Below the pieces are notes generated by a model. That model saw only the letters and a program-made list of their open reading frames with translations, was not told the origin of the DNA and ran no database searches. Source: Sulfolobus acidocaldarius SUSAZ (GTDB taxonomy: Archaea > Thermoproteota > Thermoprotei_A > Sulfolobales > Sulfolobaceae). Taken from it: 64,000 nucleotides of DNA. This document shows, one piece after another, positions 39,046-47,317 of the stretch; position 1 is the stretch's first letter; each line of letters opens with the position of its first letter. A program made the position numbers and the translations under genes. The stretch covers positions 776,621 through 840,620 of the forward strand of contig CP006977.1 in assembly GCA_000508305.1 (NCBI GenBank). The letters run 5' to 3'.

Positions 39046-40758
39046 TTAACGTAAAATAGACCTTACCCTCAACGTTTCCCTGAAGTCCCTGTAGCCATAA
39101 GCAATTCTACTGTTGAAGCCTCTGTTGAGGATGACCATTTCAGTGATTTTTGCTATCAAGGAGTAAATTCTCCCCTTTTCTCCAATTACTGTTATATCCT
39201 TATGTTCTCTGTGAGCTATTTTTAATGGAGGTTCAAATAGTATTATCTGGGTTAGTTGGATGGGTAGTAATGAGTAACCTGCCTTATCGATACCGTTTAT
39301 TTTGGAAAATTCATTATCCCTAGTGTGAAATATGGCGAAACTCATAGGATCAGAGGTGATAAATGGGAGAATTGCTATTATTTTACCTTCCAGTAAATGG
39401 TTTAAGCCAAGAACGTTTATTCCTCTATCTACCTGGGAAGTTCCTTCAGAAGAAAAGTCTATCTTCTTATTTCTCATTAGGTTGTTAATGTAAATAAGTA
39501 GTGAGAAGATTAAGGCTATGGTCTCATGCGCTTTTCTAGTTCTAAGCTGTTCAATATGCTCAAGTAGTATACTGATATTCTCGTTGTAAGAGGTAGAAAT
39601 AAAATTGACAAGAGAATTTAGGGGAATGAACTTCGATATCTCCTCTATTCCCTCTTTACCTGTCTCAAATGCACTTTGGATATTCTTATCTATACCACTT
39701 GTGCCATAGTATGACTTCAATAACTCTTTTTCATAAAACCAAAATATTGATCTATACATTCTAGAAAATAACTTTACGTCTAAATTTGAAAGAAGGAAGT
39801 GTAGTTCATCAAAGGTATTTTGTATTATCTCCTCAGGATTTATTTTAGTGAAGATTACATCCCCTTGCCTAAATGTCAAATTGTTAGATTCTAAATTAAC
39901 GTAATCCGACTCATAATTGTTGGGATTCATTAGCAACCTTAAAGATTCTCTCAAACGTAATTTGGGCTTCTTAGTCTCAACCTCAGAAAGTAGTGAATCC
40001 ACATAAAGTTTAACTATACTATTGGGCAAATTATCTAAAAATTTTTTATTAATATAATAATCATAACGAATATATCCCTTGAGGTTTTCCCCGGGTAGCA
40101 GATGTACATTAGCGAAGTAGCTAGTCTCGTTATTTTTTGAACTATCATTCACTCCGATCCTTAATATCTCCACATCGGTAAGCATAGTGGGAATGGGCAA
40201 GAAACCAAAATCAGGGTTATATCCGTAAATTAATTTATAGTCATTAACCTCTGGAACTACAAAAAGATAATTATCAACTTGCTCTTGTAAAATTTCTTTT
40301 ATTCCTCTTTGAAGGTACAAGTTAAAGCGAGGAAGTTCATAGTCATTAAGATAGTATTTTTTGCTTTCCTCCATTGGATGGCGTGTCAGAAAGATTGAAA
40401 GTAAACACTCACTGTTTGAATTGAAGAGGGATGAAGTTAGAAGTGTTGTATTAGGAATTATGTCTATGCGGAACTTGAGAGAGAATACTCTGTTGTCTTT
40501 AACCCTACGACATTTCACACTGATTATATGTGTTTTAATGTTTGGGTTAAGAGGTGCTCCTAGCACTTCCACAAATCTATTGTCCCCTATCTGAGCCTCT
40601 ACTTTCTTTTTCCCCTCAGTAATATCAAATATTTCGACGCTGTTTACTGTAAAAGGTAGAATCAGTTTATAATATTGCATACGTGTAAGTGAAGGGCAGA
40701 ACTGAAGTCTTGAGGTGTAATTAAAAACTGTGTAATATCCCCTTTCACATATATTCAT
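39046..40758 (-). CDS. unrecognised 570-residue protein near the ring nuclease
   Basis: I do not recognise this protein. It has no signal peptide and no membrane helix. The first 230 residues are beta-rich, starting MNICERGYYTVFNYTSR. The centre (about 250-470) is helical, with KLRLRESLRLLMNPNN and an HIEQLRTRKAHETIALIF stretch. The end again is mixed, closing with SRIAYGYRDFRETLRVRS. A TTG at 40782 could add eight residues, but the ATG at 40758 follows the stop of a tiny upstream frame by a single base, which points to coupled translation. It is one of three minus-strand genes divergent from a Crn1-type ring nuclease, so a defence or signalling role is possible but unproven. Confidence 0.7.
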   Translation of the reverse strand: MNICERGYYTVFNYTSRLQFCPSLTRMQYYKLILPFTVNSVEIFDITEGKKKVEAQIGDNRFVEVLGAPLNPNIKTHIISVKCRRVKDNRVFSLKFRIDIIPNTTLLTSSLFNSNSECLLSIFLTRHPMEESKKYYLNDYELPRFNLYLQRGIKEILQEQVDNYLFVVPEVNDYKLIYGYNPDFGFLPIPTMLTDVEILRIGVNDSSKNNETSYFANVHLLPGENLKGYIRYDYYINKKFLDNLPNSIVKLYVDSLLSEVETKKPKLRLRESLRLLMNPNNYESDYVNLESNNLTFRQGDVIFTKINPEEIIQNTFDELHFLLSNLDVKLFSRMYRSIFWFYEKELLKSYYGTSGIDKNIQSAFETGKEGIEEISKFIPLNSLVNFISTSYNENISILLEHIEQLRTRKAHETIALIFSLLIYINNLMRNKKIDFSSEGTSQVDRGINVLGLNHLLEGKIIAILPFITSDPMSFAIFHTRDNEFSKINGIDKAGYSLLPIQLTQIILFEPPLKIAHREHKDITVIGEKGRIYSLIAKITEMVILNRGFNSRIAYGYRDFRETLRVRSILR

Positions 40759-40759
40759 C

Positions 40760-40873
40760 TCAGTCCTCTCTAGACGATACAAACTGCTTTAACGACCTTA
40801 TCTCAGACCTCTTATAACTGTTTAAGTCTAACATCCTCTTTCTCGATCTTAAAGTTTCAGTTTTTAACTCCAT
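40760..40873 (-). CDS. 37-residue basic leader-like ORF
   Basis: Opens with ATG and reads MELKTETLRSRKRMLDLN, then a helix-like tail ending VSSRED. It stops one base before the ATG of the 570-residue gene. A TATA-like TTTTTTAAAA at 40893-40902 lies about 24 bases upstream. The short length makes it uncertain. It might be a true small protein or only a leader that couples translation. Confidence 0.4.
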   Translation of the reverse strand: MELKTETLRSRKRMLDLNSYKRSEIRSLKQFVSSRED

Positions 40874-40891
40874 ATGTTACATCATAGTTTA

Positions 40892-40902
40892 CTTTTAAAA
40901 AA
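40892..40902 (-). promoter_or_regulatory. TATA box of the 37-residue/570-residue transcript
   Basis: The minus strand has a T-run followed by AAAAG centred about 24 bases before the ATG at 40873, a spacing that suits a leaderless start there. It suggests the 193-residue gene upstream is transcribed separately. Confidence 0.35.
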
Positions 40903-40944
40903 AGATTTCGACAAGAAATTTTGTAATAAAAACTTCATTAAAAC

Positions 40945-41526
40945 TTACGTTAGATTTAAAAACTTCATAAAGTTTAAATACCTATCACAGGTAGATTTTT
41001 CTACATCTCTTACACTACCAGATAGTACAGAAACCTTACCTGGTAAGTTGTCTCTTGCTAGGTTAAGAAATATTATCGCATCATTCTCGCTGTTAATATG
41101 AACAGTATTAAATTTATCGGCGTAATCTATGAAAACTTTTACATAAAATAAACTATCGCCTATATCATGAGGATATGAAATTTTTAGCATCATCATATTT
41201 CTCAAAACTAATGTCAGACTATTCACTTTAGACTTCCTAAAGAGCAAGTTTGCGTATATTGTCTCGGTATTCAATAAGGTTACTAGGTTCCTAAAATCGG
41301 CATTTTCGAGAAAAGATATATCTTCTATTAGCTCTAAACCGGCTTCCAAGTGGTCTGTTTTTATCGAAATTTTGTCCACCTTATTTAGAGTTCTATCTAC
41401 GTAAAATTTTAGTACTTTTATAGGTAGAAAGGGTTCTAAAATCTCACACTCTGTTAAGTCATATATGGTGTCGTCATCAAAAGTGTAATACTTACAATCT
41501 TTAATAATATCATGAAATTTCCTCAT
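40945..41526 (-). CDS. unrecognised 193-residue protein near the ring nuclease
   Basis: I do not recognise it. It starts MRKFHDIIKDCKYYTFDDD and is acidic to neutral, without membrane helices. Strands alternate with short helices (PIKVLKFYVDRTLNKVDKI, LEAGLELIEDISFLENADF, NSLTLVLRNMMML), which could form repeated alpha/beta units. Its TATA box lies just upstream. It is divergent from the Crn1-type gene, with 199 bases between the two starts, so both may answer to the same regulator. Confidence 0.65.
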   Translation of the reverse strand: MRKFHDIIKDCKYYTFDDDTIYDLTECEILEPFLPIKVLKFYVDRTLNKVDKISIKTDHLEAGLELIEDISFLENADFRNLVTLLNTETIYANLLFRKSKVNSLTLVLRNMMMLKISYPHDIGDSLFYVKVFIDYADKFNTVHINSENDAIIFLNLARDNLPGKVSVLSGSVRDVEKSTCDRYLNFMKFLNLT

Positions 41527-41544
41527 TACTTTACTAATTACGCG

Positions 41545-41556
41545 GTTTACATATAA
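41545..41556 (-). promoter_or_regulatory. TATA box of the 193-residue gene
   Basis: The minus strand reads TTTTATATGTAA, centred about 24 bases before the ATG at 41526. It is one half of a divergent promoter pair with the ring nuclease gene. Confidence 0.45.
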
Positions 41557-41698
41557 AATTCTAATTTATGATTAAGTTTTATGTAGAGAATATATTTCAC
41601 GGCATGGGCTTACATTAAATCTTATATAGTTCTTAAATTCCATTTATGATGTTGTATCATATTTTATATTTGTAAAACGTGGTATCCAGAAATCTTAA

Positions 41699-41710
41699 TA
41701 AATATATTTA
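41699..41710 (+). promoter_or_regulatory. TATA box of the ring nuclease gene
   Basis: AATATATTTAAC lies 16-27 bases before the ATG at 41726. The spacing suits a leaderless transcript. Confidence 0.45.
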
Positions 41711-41725
41711 ACTTAAAACTCTACT

Positions 41726-42262
41726 ATGGGAAAACTCGTAGCTACTTTGGGAACTTCACCAGGAGGAATATTAGAGACTTTTCTGCATCTAGTGAAAAAT
41801 GGAGTTGATATTAATGAGATAAGAGTTATAACAACGAGAGATCCTGAGGTTGAAAAAGCATGGAAAATTGTTAAATTAATGTTTGTGTGCTGTTTGAAAG
41901 AGAGGTTCTCTAAGGTTGAGATAATCCAGTTTCCAGTAAGAATAAATGATATAAATACAGAGCAGGATCTTAAGGATTTTAAAGCCTTTGTGAACAACCA
42001 TATCAGCTCCGAGGACTATGTGGATATAACAGGAGGTAGGAAGGGCATGTCTGTAGCTGCAGCATTAGCTGCTAAATCAAAGGGAGCCAAGATAGTCACG
42101 TCCATAATTCCTCAGGATGAATATAGGAGGATAAATGATCTGATAAAACAACTAAAGGAGATTCCAGAGATTAAGGATACAAAGGATTGTAGGCAAGATT
42201 TGAAGAACACTTCCTGTAGCTTAATTTCTAGCAACGCGAGGACCATAATTTTTGAGATTTAA
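41726..42262 (+). CDS. crn1: Crn1-type CRISPR ring nuclease (CARF domain, cyclic tetra-adenylate degrading)
   Basis: A 178-residue CARF-fold protein. The opening VATLGTSPGG (residues 5-14) places a Thr-Ser pair at 10-11, and VDITGGRKGMSVAAA lies at about 89-103. Both match, from memory, Sso2081 of Saccharolobus solfataricus, the founding Crn1 ring nuclease that cuts the cyclic tetra-adenylate second messenger made by type III CRISPR complexes. It would switch off effectors such as Csx1 ribonucleases. The C-terminus, CRQDLKNTSCSLISS to FEI, also resembles that protein. It is stand-alone: no cas gene, CRISPR array or effector lies in the window. Its neighbours are an alpha/beta hydrolase downstream and three unknown genes on the other strand. 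Confidence 0.88.
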   Translation: MGKLVATLGTSPGGILETFLHLVKNGVDINEIRVITTRDPEVEKAWKIVKLMFVCCLKERFSKVEIIQFPVRINDINTEQDLKDFKAFVNNHISSEDYVDITGGRKGMSVAAALAAKSKGAKIVTSIIPQDEYRRINDLIKQLKEIPEIKDTKDCRQDLKNTSCSLISSNARTIIFEI

Positions 42263-42458
42263 TATAAAGTAGCTTTTCAACGTTTTTATATTCATTTCAA
42301 CTCATATATATTTCACATACTAAGACTTTTTCCTAGTACGTTGTCCTGTCTTTAGTTAGTAGTGAATCGTATTTCCCATTTAGACTAATGAATTAAGAGG
42401 ATTATGATTACATTATACTTTTAGTTTTTAAAAGAGTTTTTATTAATACTTTAATGAA

Positions 42459-43268
42459 ATGGATTTTGTTTCTGTTGGAGGAAGGAAATTACATTTTACT
42501 CAAAGCGGAAAAGGAAAGAGGAATCTGGTACTACTTCATGGAATACCAGGTTTCTGCTATGACTTTAGACATAATGTAGATGTTTTATCTAAGAAGTTTA
42601 GGGTGACTAGGATAGATTTCAAGGGATTTGGACATTCTGAAAAAGGGGATTACGATGTGGACGACTTTCGTGTTGAAGTTCAGGCTAAAGAGATAATGGA
42701 GGCTCTTAATAAATTAGATATTCATGACTTTGTTCTTTTAGGTCATGACATTGGCTCAATAGTCTCACAACTCATAGCCCAGGAAACTAATTGTGACCTA
42801 GTTTTAATTAATCCAGCATATAAGGGCATGAGAGGAAGATGGAGAGACATAGCTAATGAGTACTGGTATATTTTCTTCCATCAAATTCCTATCGCTGAAA
42901 AAATGATTATTAGTAACTTGCGAGATTACATCAACTATTTCCTAGATCATCTGACTGTCAGGAAATTTAAGGAGGAGGAAAAAGAAGAGTATTTCAAAGT
43001 ATATGAAGAGCCTTACTCTGTAAGAGCCCTTGTAAATTGGTATAGGGCATATGTCTCTCATTTTAGATGGAACAACATAAGGAAAATAAAGAGTAAAACG
43101 CTGGTATTATGGGCTGAAAACGATCCTCTTTTCCCTACTTCATGGGTTGACAGACTATGGGAGGTATTCGAAGACTATAAGTTGGTGAAAATCCGCGAGG
43201 CAGGACATTGGCCACATGCTGAGAACCCTGAGGAAGTTAATAATGCTATACTTACGTTTTTTGATTAG
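42459..43268 (+). CDS. alpha/beta hydrolase, epoxide-hydrolase/dehalogenase-like
   Basis: A 269-residue alpha/beta hydrolase. The oxyanion motif is LLHGIPGF, the nucleophile elbow LGHDIGS has an Asp rather than Ser, the acid is in WAENDPLFP, and the catalytic histidine in AGHWPHAENPEEV. An Asp nucleophile is typical of epoxide hydrolases and haloalkane dehalogenases, which form an alkyl-enzyme ester. A lid with many Tyr and Trp residues lies between (about 130-200). The lid tyrosines fit epoxide hydrolases better. It is transcribed alone. An insertion-end remnant starts one base after its stop. Confidence 0.85.
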   Translation: MDFVSVGGRKLHFTQSGKGKRNLVLLHGIPGFCYDFRHNVDVLSKKFRVTRIDFKGFGHSEKGDYDVDDFRVEVQAKEIMEALNKLDIHDFVLLGHDIGSIVSQLIAQETNCDLVLINPAYKGMRGRWRDIANEYWYIFFHQIPIAEKMIISNLRDYINYFLDHLTVRKFKEEEKEEYFKVYEEPYSVRALVNWYRAYVSHFRWNNIRKIKSKTLVLWAENDPLFPTSWVDRLWEVFEDYKLVKIREAGHWPHAENPEEVNNAILTFFD

Positions 43269-43306
<38 letters not shown>

Positions 43307-43387
43307 ATTTTGTAAATAATTTATCAACTTAAGTAGACCTTTATAGTTGAGAAGAGAGACGTAAATATCTAGAACAGAATAGTTATT

Positions 43388-43868
43388 ATGATAGTCTCTG
43401 GAATCATGTTGGCGACAACTTATCTGTTGTTCGGAAGTAAGTTTGGTTACGATGTGGCATTTCCAAGAAATATACCAGCTATTATTGCCATATTATTCCT
43501 ACTGGGCTTTTTATACTGCATTATCGATAAATTTGAACATTTTAAGCTTAAAAACCACTAGAAAAATATGGAATATAATTAGTTTCTTACCGTTAATCAT
43601 TAGTTATCTCTTTGGCTTTTCATATTTATACATTGACTTAGGAAATATAGGCTTGAGCAGTCCTTTCGTGAATATAGTTATGCTATCCTATTACGCTTAC
43701 ATGAATGAAGATCCACCATTTTCAATCATGGGGGATGCTAGCTCCTCAGTATCTCCTTTCATACCCCTTATAGTTCTGTTATTCTGGATAGGCCTTTTAT
43801 CAGTATTAGCTGTGATATTCGTTAGAAATCTATATCTTAAGCCCACGGAAGAAGGGAGGTCAATTTAA
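43388..43868 (+). pseudogene. frameshifted ABC-2-like membrane subunit
   Basis: Two frames make up one gene. The first, from the ATG at 43388, reads MIVSGIMLATTYLLFGSK and has a hydrophobic helix near residues 30-45; it stops at 43561. The second runs on with LKTTRKIWNIISFLPLIIS to a stop at 43868 and has two or three more helices. They join across the A-run near 43548, where a single base has been lost or gained. The whole would be about 160 residues with four membrane segments, like a small ABC permease. It is followed at once by the ABC ATPase. Confidence 0.65.
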
Positions 43869-43869
43869 C

Positions 43870-44638
43870 ATGATAGAGCTTAAGAACGTAAAAGTTTATG
43901 GTGAAAAGAAAAAAGAGATTATTAGAGGAGCGACCTTAAGTTTATCTAGTAAGAGTCTACTGTTAGGACCAAACGGTTCAGGCAAAAGCACTTTACTAAG
44001 GGCCATCTGCGGCATAAGAGATTATGAAGGTTCAATTAGAGTTGATGGAATAGAGGTAAAGGGAATCAGAAGGTTCACCAAACTATCATGTAATTTACCA
44101 GAAGCTTATTCATTAGGGGTAAAATTAATAGACAAACTCAATACTAAAGGAAATAAAAGAGTTAGACATTAATTTAGCTAAAAACATACTTAAGGAGGTT
44201 GGAATGAACAATCTAAACCAGAATTATTATGATTTGTCTTCAGGTCAAACTGTGCTATTTAATACTGTGTTAGTATTAGCCTCGTATCCTAAACAAATAA
44301 TTATCGATGAGCCGTTTGAAAACGTCGACTACGCTAAAAGGAAAATAATAGTAAATTGGCTAAAGGAATATGGAGAGGAAGGATTAATAGTTACACACGA
44401 ACTTGATATGCTGAGTTTATTCCAAGAACATGATCTTTATCTGATATTTGAGGGAAAAACATTTGGTCCCATGAAAGTCGACGAGTTCCTGGAGTCTTCA
44501 ATAGTAGAGGAAGAGGACCCCTTAGCTTTAACTGTTGTAGAGATAAAAGGTAAGAAGTTCTCCATAACTAAATGTGATGATCATAGAGATAAAATTAAAA
44601 ACTTAAGAAGTATAGATAAATTATGCTTAGGCGTCTAA
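43870..44638 (+). pseudogene. frameshifted ABC transporter ATPase
   Basis: The first frame (43870-44172) holds Walker A GPNGSGKST near residue 38. The second frame (open before 44204, to 44638) has the signature YDLSSGQT, Walker B IIIDEPFENVD and the switch histidine VTHELD. A shift in the A-rich stretch about 44140-44160 separates them: in the second frame the sequence reads IKELDINLAKNILKEVGMNN, which continues the fold naturally. So the gene was intact until recently, with a length near 255 residues. It starts one base after the membrane subunit stop. The D-loop reads ENVD, a mild departure from the usual. Confidence 0.7.
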
Positions 44639-44653
44639 AGTGAACATGAGGAT

Positions 44654-45256
44654 ATGATTAAAGAGGCTAAGAAGCTAGCTTATTACACCCTTAAAAACGA
44701 GATTAGGAGAGCTTTAGCAAAATACTATCTTTTATGGTCAACTTTTCCAGCATTATATTCACCTATTTATTACATCATTGATAGTCTAAGCCTGAAAAGT
44801 TTTCTTCTATATAGTATTTCATTCCTTATACCTATTTTTATTTATATATCTCTTACCTTCGTCTTTTTTAATAAAGTAGCGAAAGTATGGGGAAAATTCT
44901 ACAAGATTTATCCAGAGATAAACCGTGAGCAAAAGGGGAAATTTTTCATTTTATACTCTCTTATCGGTATACTGTTGTTGATTCTTTTAATTATTTACTC
45001 CTATTATGATTTAAATTCAGTTTTTGAAGAAATTTTGGAAGTGTTCTACGTTGGTCTAGTATTAGTTGGACTATATTATAGTTACAGAATGGTAGGTTTA
45101 AGATATTATGATGTTGTGGCTTTAGTTAGTTTTACAGTATTGATGACTCTTTCAAATCTGAATAACATTATTTCAGTTTTTACCTATTCATTTTTTACAA
45201 TATCTTGGATTTACGCTGGTTATAAATCAATTAATGAGGTTGCTGAAAATGAGTGA
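44654..45256 (+). CDS. hypothetical membrane protein of the decayed ABC operon
   Basis: An intact 200-residue frame starting MIKEAKKLAYYTLKNEIRR. It has about five to six membrane helices (near 25-45, 49-73, 97-117, 127-145, 153-172 and 173-190) and an amphipathic N-terminus. It lies 15 bases after the ATPase and overlaps the regulator start (ATG at 45249). It is probably the second permease of an ABC exporter. It may be without function if its partners are broken. I do not recognise its family. Confidence 0.7.
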   Translation: MIKEAKKLAYYTLKNEIRRALAKYYLLWSTFPALYSPIYYIIDSLSLKSFLLYSISFLIPIFIYISLTFVFFNKVAKVWGKFYKIYPEINREQKGKFFILYSLIGILLLILLIIYSYYDLNSVFEEILEVFYVGLVLVGLYYSYRMVGLRYYDVVALVSFTVLMTLSNLNNIISVFTYSFFTISWIYAGYKSINEVAENE

Positions 45257-45555
45257 AGACCTAAAGAAGATCATGGAGTTACTGAATAACCCTGTGCTCT
45301 CAAATTCATCTAGGCTCGGAATTCTCATTTCATTGTATATTCTAGGCAAAACTACATTTGGTGATCTTCAAAATTCTACAGAAATACCTAAAAGTTCCCT
45401 TCACATGCATTTGCAGATTTTAGAGGAAAATGGGAATGGTTAGTGTAAAGAAGATACCTACTCTTTCAGGTCCTAGGACAATAGTGCAAATAACTGAAAA
45501 AGGTGTAGAGGAGATTAAAAAATACATCAACGTGATCAGGGACATAAAGATATGA
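45249..45555 (+). pseudogene. frameshifted ArsR-like winged-helix regulator
   Basis: The frame from 45249 reads MSEDLKKIMELLNNPVLSN and then the helix-turn-helix of a winged-helix regulator (TTFGDLQNSTEIPKSSLHMH). It stops at 45441-45443. In the next frame the end of the domain continues: MVSVKKIPTLSGPRTIVQI, then a helix to a stop at 45555. One extra G in GGGAATGG (45432-45439) explains the break. Intact, it would be an approximately 100-residue dimeric repressor, probably of this ABC operon. Confidence 0.7.
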
Positions 45556-45568
45556 GATCGTTTAATAA

Positions 45569-45733
45569 AACGAATTTCTCCCACACGGTAAACATGATTT
45601 AGTTTATGGTTCTCAGTTACAGAACCCGGGAAAAAGAGTTAGACTAACTGTTACCACTTCCACAAATATTCCATCAATAGTTGGCTTAAAATTCCTGAGC
45701 TTTGAGGGTAAGCCATTGCTTAAAATATTATAA
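45569..45733 (+). pseudogene. orphan C-terminal coding fragment
   Basis: Open for 54 codons with no start codon. The end reads PGKRVRLTVTTSTNIPSI, then VGLKFLSFEGKPLLKIL and a stop at 45733. The regular polar and hydrophobic pattern looks like the end of a real beta-rich protein. No other part of it is nearby. I cannot name the family. It suggests that this interval has lost DNA. Confidence 0.4.
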
Positions 45734-45763
45734 ATTCTGGTACTAAATGTATATTGAGTAGTT

Positions 45764-46852
45764 TTGGACGAGGAAGAGTTTAGGTCAGCACTTAAAAAAT
45801 GGATTGAAGCTAATTCTCCTGCTGATTTAAAAGGTAGAAGGATTCTCTTCGATACAGTTGAGTTCGATGATTATCAGAAGATTAGAGAATGGCAAAGGAA
45901 ACTGTATAATGCAGGATATCTGGGTATAACGTGGCCTAAGCAGTATGGTGGGCAAGAGCTACCTCCTATCTATGAGGCGATAGCATATGAGGAATTCATA
46001 AAAGCTGGTTTACCATATGGAAGAAGTTTAGGTTCAATAGGATTAATGGTAGCGGCACCTGCAATCCTGAAGCATGGAAATGAGGAACAGAAAAAGAGGT
46101 ACTTACTAAGAATACTTAGCGCTGAGGACATATGGTGCCAAGGATTTTCCGAGCCCTCTGCAGGATCAGATCTGGCATCAGTCAAGACCAGAGCAGAGGA
46201 CAAAGGTGATTATTTTCTAGTCAACGGACAAAAGATATGGAGTAGTTACGCTCATCTAGCCAATTACATGATACTTTTAGCAAGGACTGGTGAAGATAGG
46301 TATGGTGGACTTACGATGTTTGTGGTAGATATGAGACAGACCGGAATAAAAGTCTCTCCCATTTATCAAATCACAGGCAAGAGTGACTTCAATATAGTGT
46401 ATTTAAACGATATAAAAGTTCCTAAGGAGAATGTAGTTGGTAAAGTTGGAGAGGGATGGAAGGTTGCAATGACTGTGTTGAACCATGAGAGATTTACCTT
46501 AGGGATTACAATGCTCTTCACTTCTAAAAGTGCTATAGACAGTCTAAAGGATCCAAAGCTGGAGGAGTTAAGGGATGACATAGAGGGGTTAGAGGCGTTT
46601 TATCGTAGACTCCTGACTAAGCTCAGGAGGGGAGAGGACGTCGACACTGAGGGGGCTATATTGAAACTTGTTGCGTCTGAGATACTTCAAAAAGTCTACG
46701 AACACGCAGTCTCTAATTATGATCTAGAGTTTATCATGAATCAGAAGTGGTATCTAGGAATGTTAAGCTCTAGAGGTAGAACTATTGCTGGTGGCACTTC
46801 AGAGATCTTGAGGAACCTAATTGGAGAGAGAGTATTGAAATTACCGAAATAA
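45764..46852 (+). CDS. acyl-CoA dehydrogenase, large subunit-type
   Basis: A 362-residue flavoprotein. GFSEPSAGSDLASVKT (about 125-140) is the flavin/substrate loop, WSSYAHLANYMILLART and NDIKVPKENVVGKVGEGWKVA follow, and AGGTSEILRNLIGERVLKLP closes the fold as in bacterial FadE-like enzymes. It starts with TTG. It precedes a MaoC-type hydratase by 30 bases. The next ORF on the other strand (47314-48117) is a shortened acyl-CoA dehydrogenase. Pairs of this kind form two-subunit enzymes in actinobacteria that degrade sterol side chains, so the two may be partners here. Length is slightly shorter than usual (about 380). Confidence 0.88.
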   Translation: MDEEEFRSALKKWIEANSPADLKGRRILFDTVEFDDYQKIREWQRKLYNAGYLGITWPKQYGGQELPPIYEAIAYEEFIKAGLPYGRSLGSIGLMVAAPAILKHGNEEQKKRYLLRILSAEDIWCQGFSEPSAGSDLASVKTRAEDKGDYFLVNGQKIWSSYAHLANYMILLARTGEDRYGGLTMFVVDMRQTGIKVSPIYQITGKSDFNIVYLNDIKVPKENVVGKVGEGWKVAMTVLNHERFTLGITMLFTSKSAIDSLKDPKLEELRDDIEGLEAFYRRLLTKLRRGEDVDTEGAILKLVASEILQKVYEHAVSNYDLEFIMNQKWYLGMLSSRGRTIAGGTSEILRNLIGERVLKLPK

Positions 46853-46882
46853 TTTTTTATCATGAATCTCTTTTTCTAAAAT

Positions 46883-47317
46883 ATGTATTTTGAAGACTTT
46901 AAAGTAGGACAAAAGTGGGAGACAAAAGGTAGAACAGTTGGAGAAGCAGATGTGATAATTTTTTCCACCATGACAGGAGCCTATAATCCCTTATTTCTAG
47001 ATGAGGAATACGGCAAGAAGACCAGGTTCAAAGGTAGAATTGCCCCGGGACTGTTGACGGCTTCATTAGCAGTGGGTCTAACTTACCAATTACCAGTGGA
47101 TCCTTTTGGTGAGGGGTTCGTTGCGTTATCTAGACTTGAATTAGAGGCTAAGAAGGCTGTCAAAATAGGCGACACACTGAAGTGTGTGGTAGAGGTCACT
47201 GATAAGAAGGAGAGAGAGAAGAACGGTAGAGTCTTCTTAAACGTAAAAACCATTAACCAGCTGGGAGAAGAAGTAATGAATTTAAAACTAGAGATAGTTT
47301 GTGATAAAAAATCTTAG
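46883..47317 (+). CDS. MaoC-type (hot-dog fold) enoyl-CoA hydratase
   Basis: A 144-residue single hot-dog protein. It starts MYFEDFKVGQKWETKGRTV and has FSTMTGAYNPLFLDEEYG, which carries the (R)-specific hydratase region with the Asp-like and His-like positions replaced by Asn and Tyr. This is typical of non-classical MaoC members. RIAPGLLTASLAVGL is the family's second motif. It would add water across a trans-2-enoyl-CoA or only bind acyl-CoA. The missing catalytic His leaves this open. It is in line with the acyl-CoA dehydrogenase upstream and overlaps the convergent gene by four bases. Confidence 0.82.
   Translation: MYFEDFKVGQKWETKGRTVGEADVIIFSTMTGAYNPLFLDEEYGKKTRFKGRIAPGLLTASLAVGLTYQLPVDPFGEGFVALSRLELEAKKAVKIGDTLKCVVEVTDKKEREKNGRVFLNVKTINQLGEEVMNLKLEIVCDKKS

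Noticed and set aside
41527-42458. A CRISPR array or cas genes beside the ring nuclease
   Set aside because: I looked for regularly spaced repeats and for Cas motifs on both sides and found none.
43388-45555. Programmed frameshifting as the explanation of the broken genes
   Set aside because: Three different genes in a row would each need it, at unlike sites and without a common slippery heptamer.
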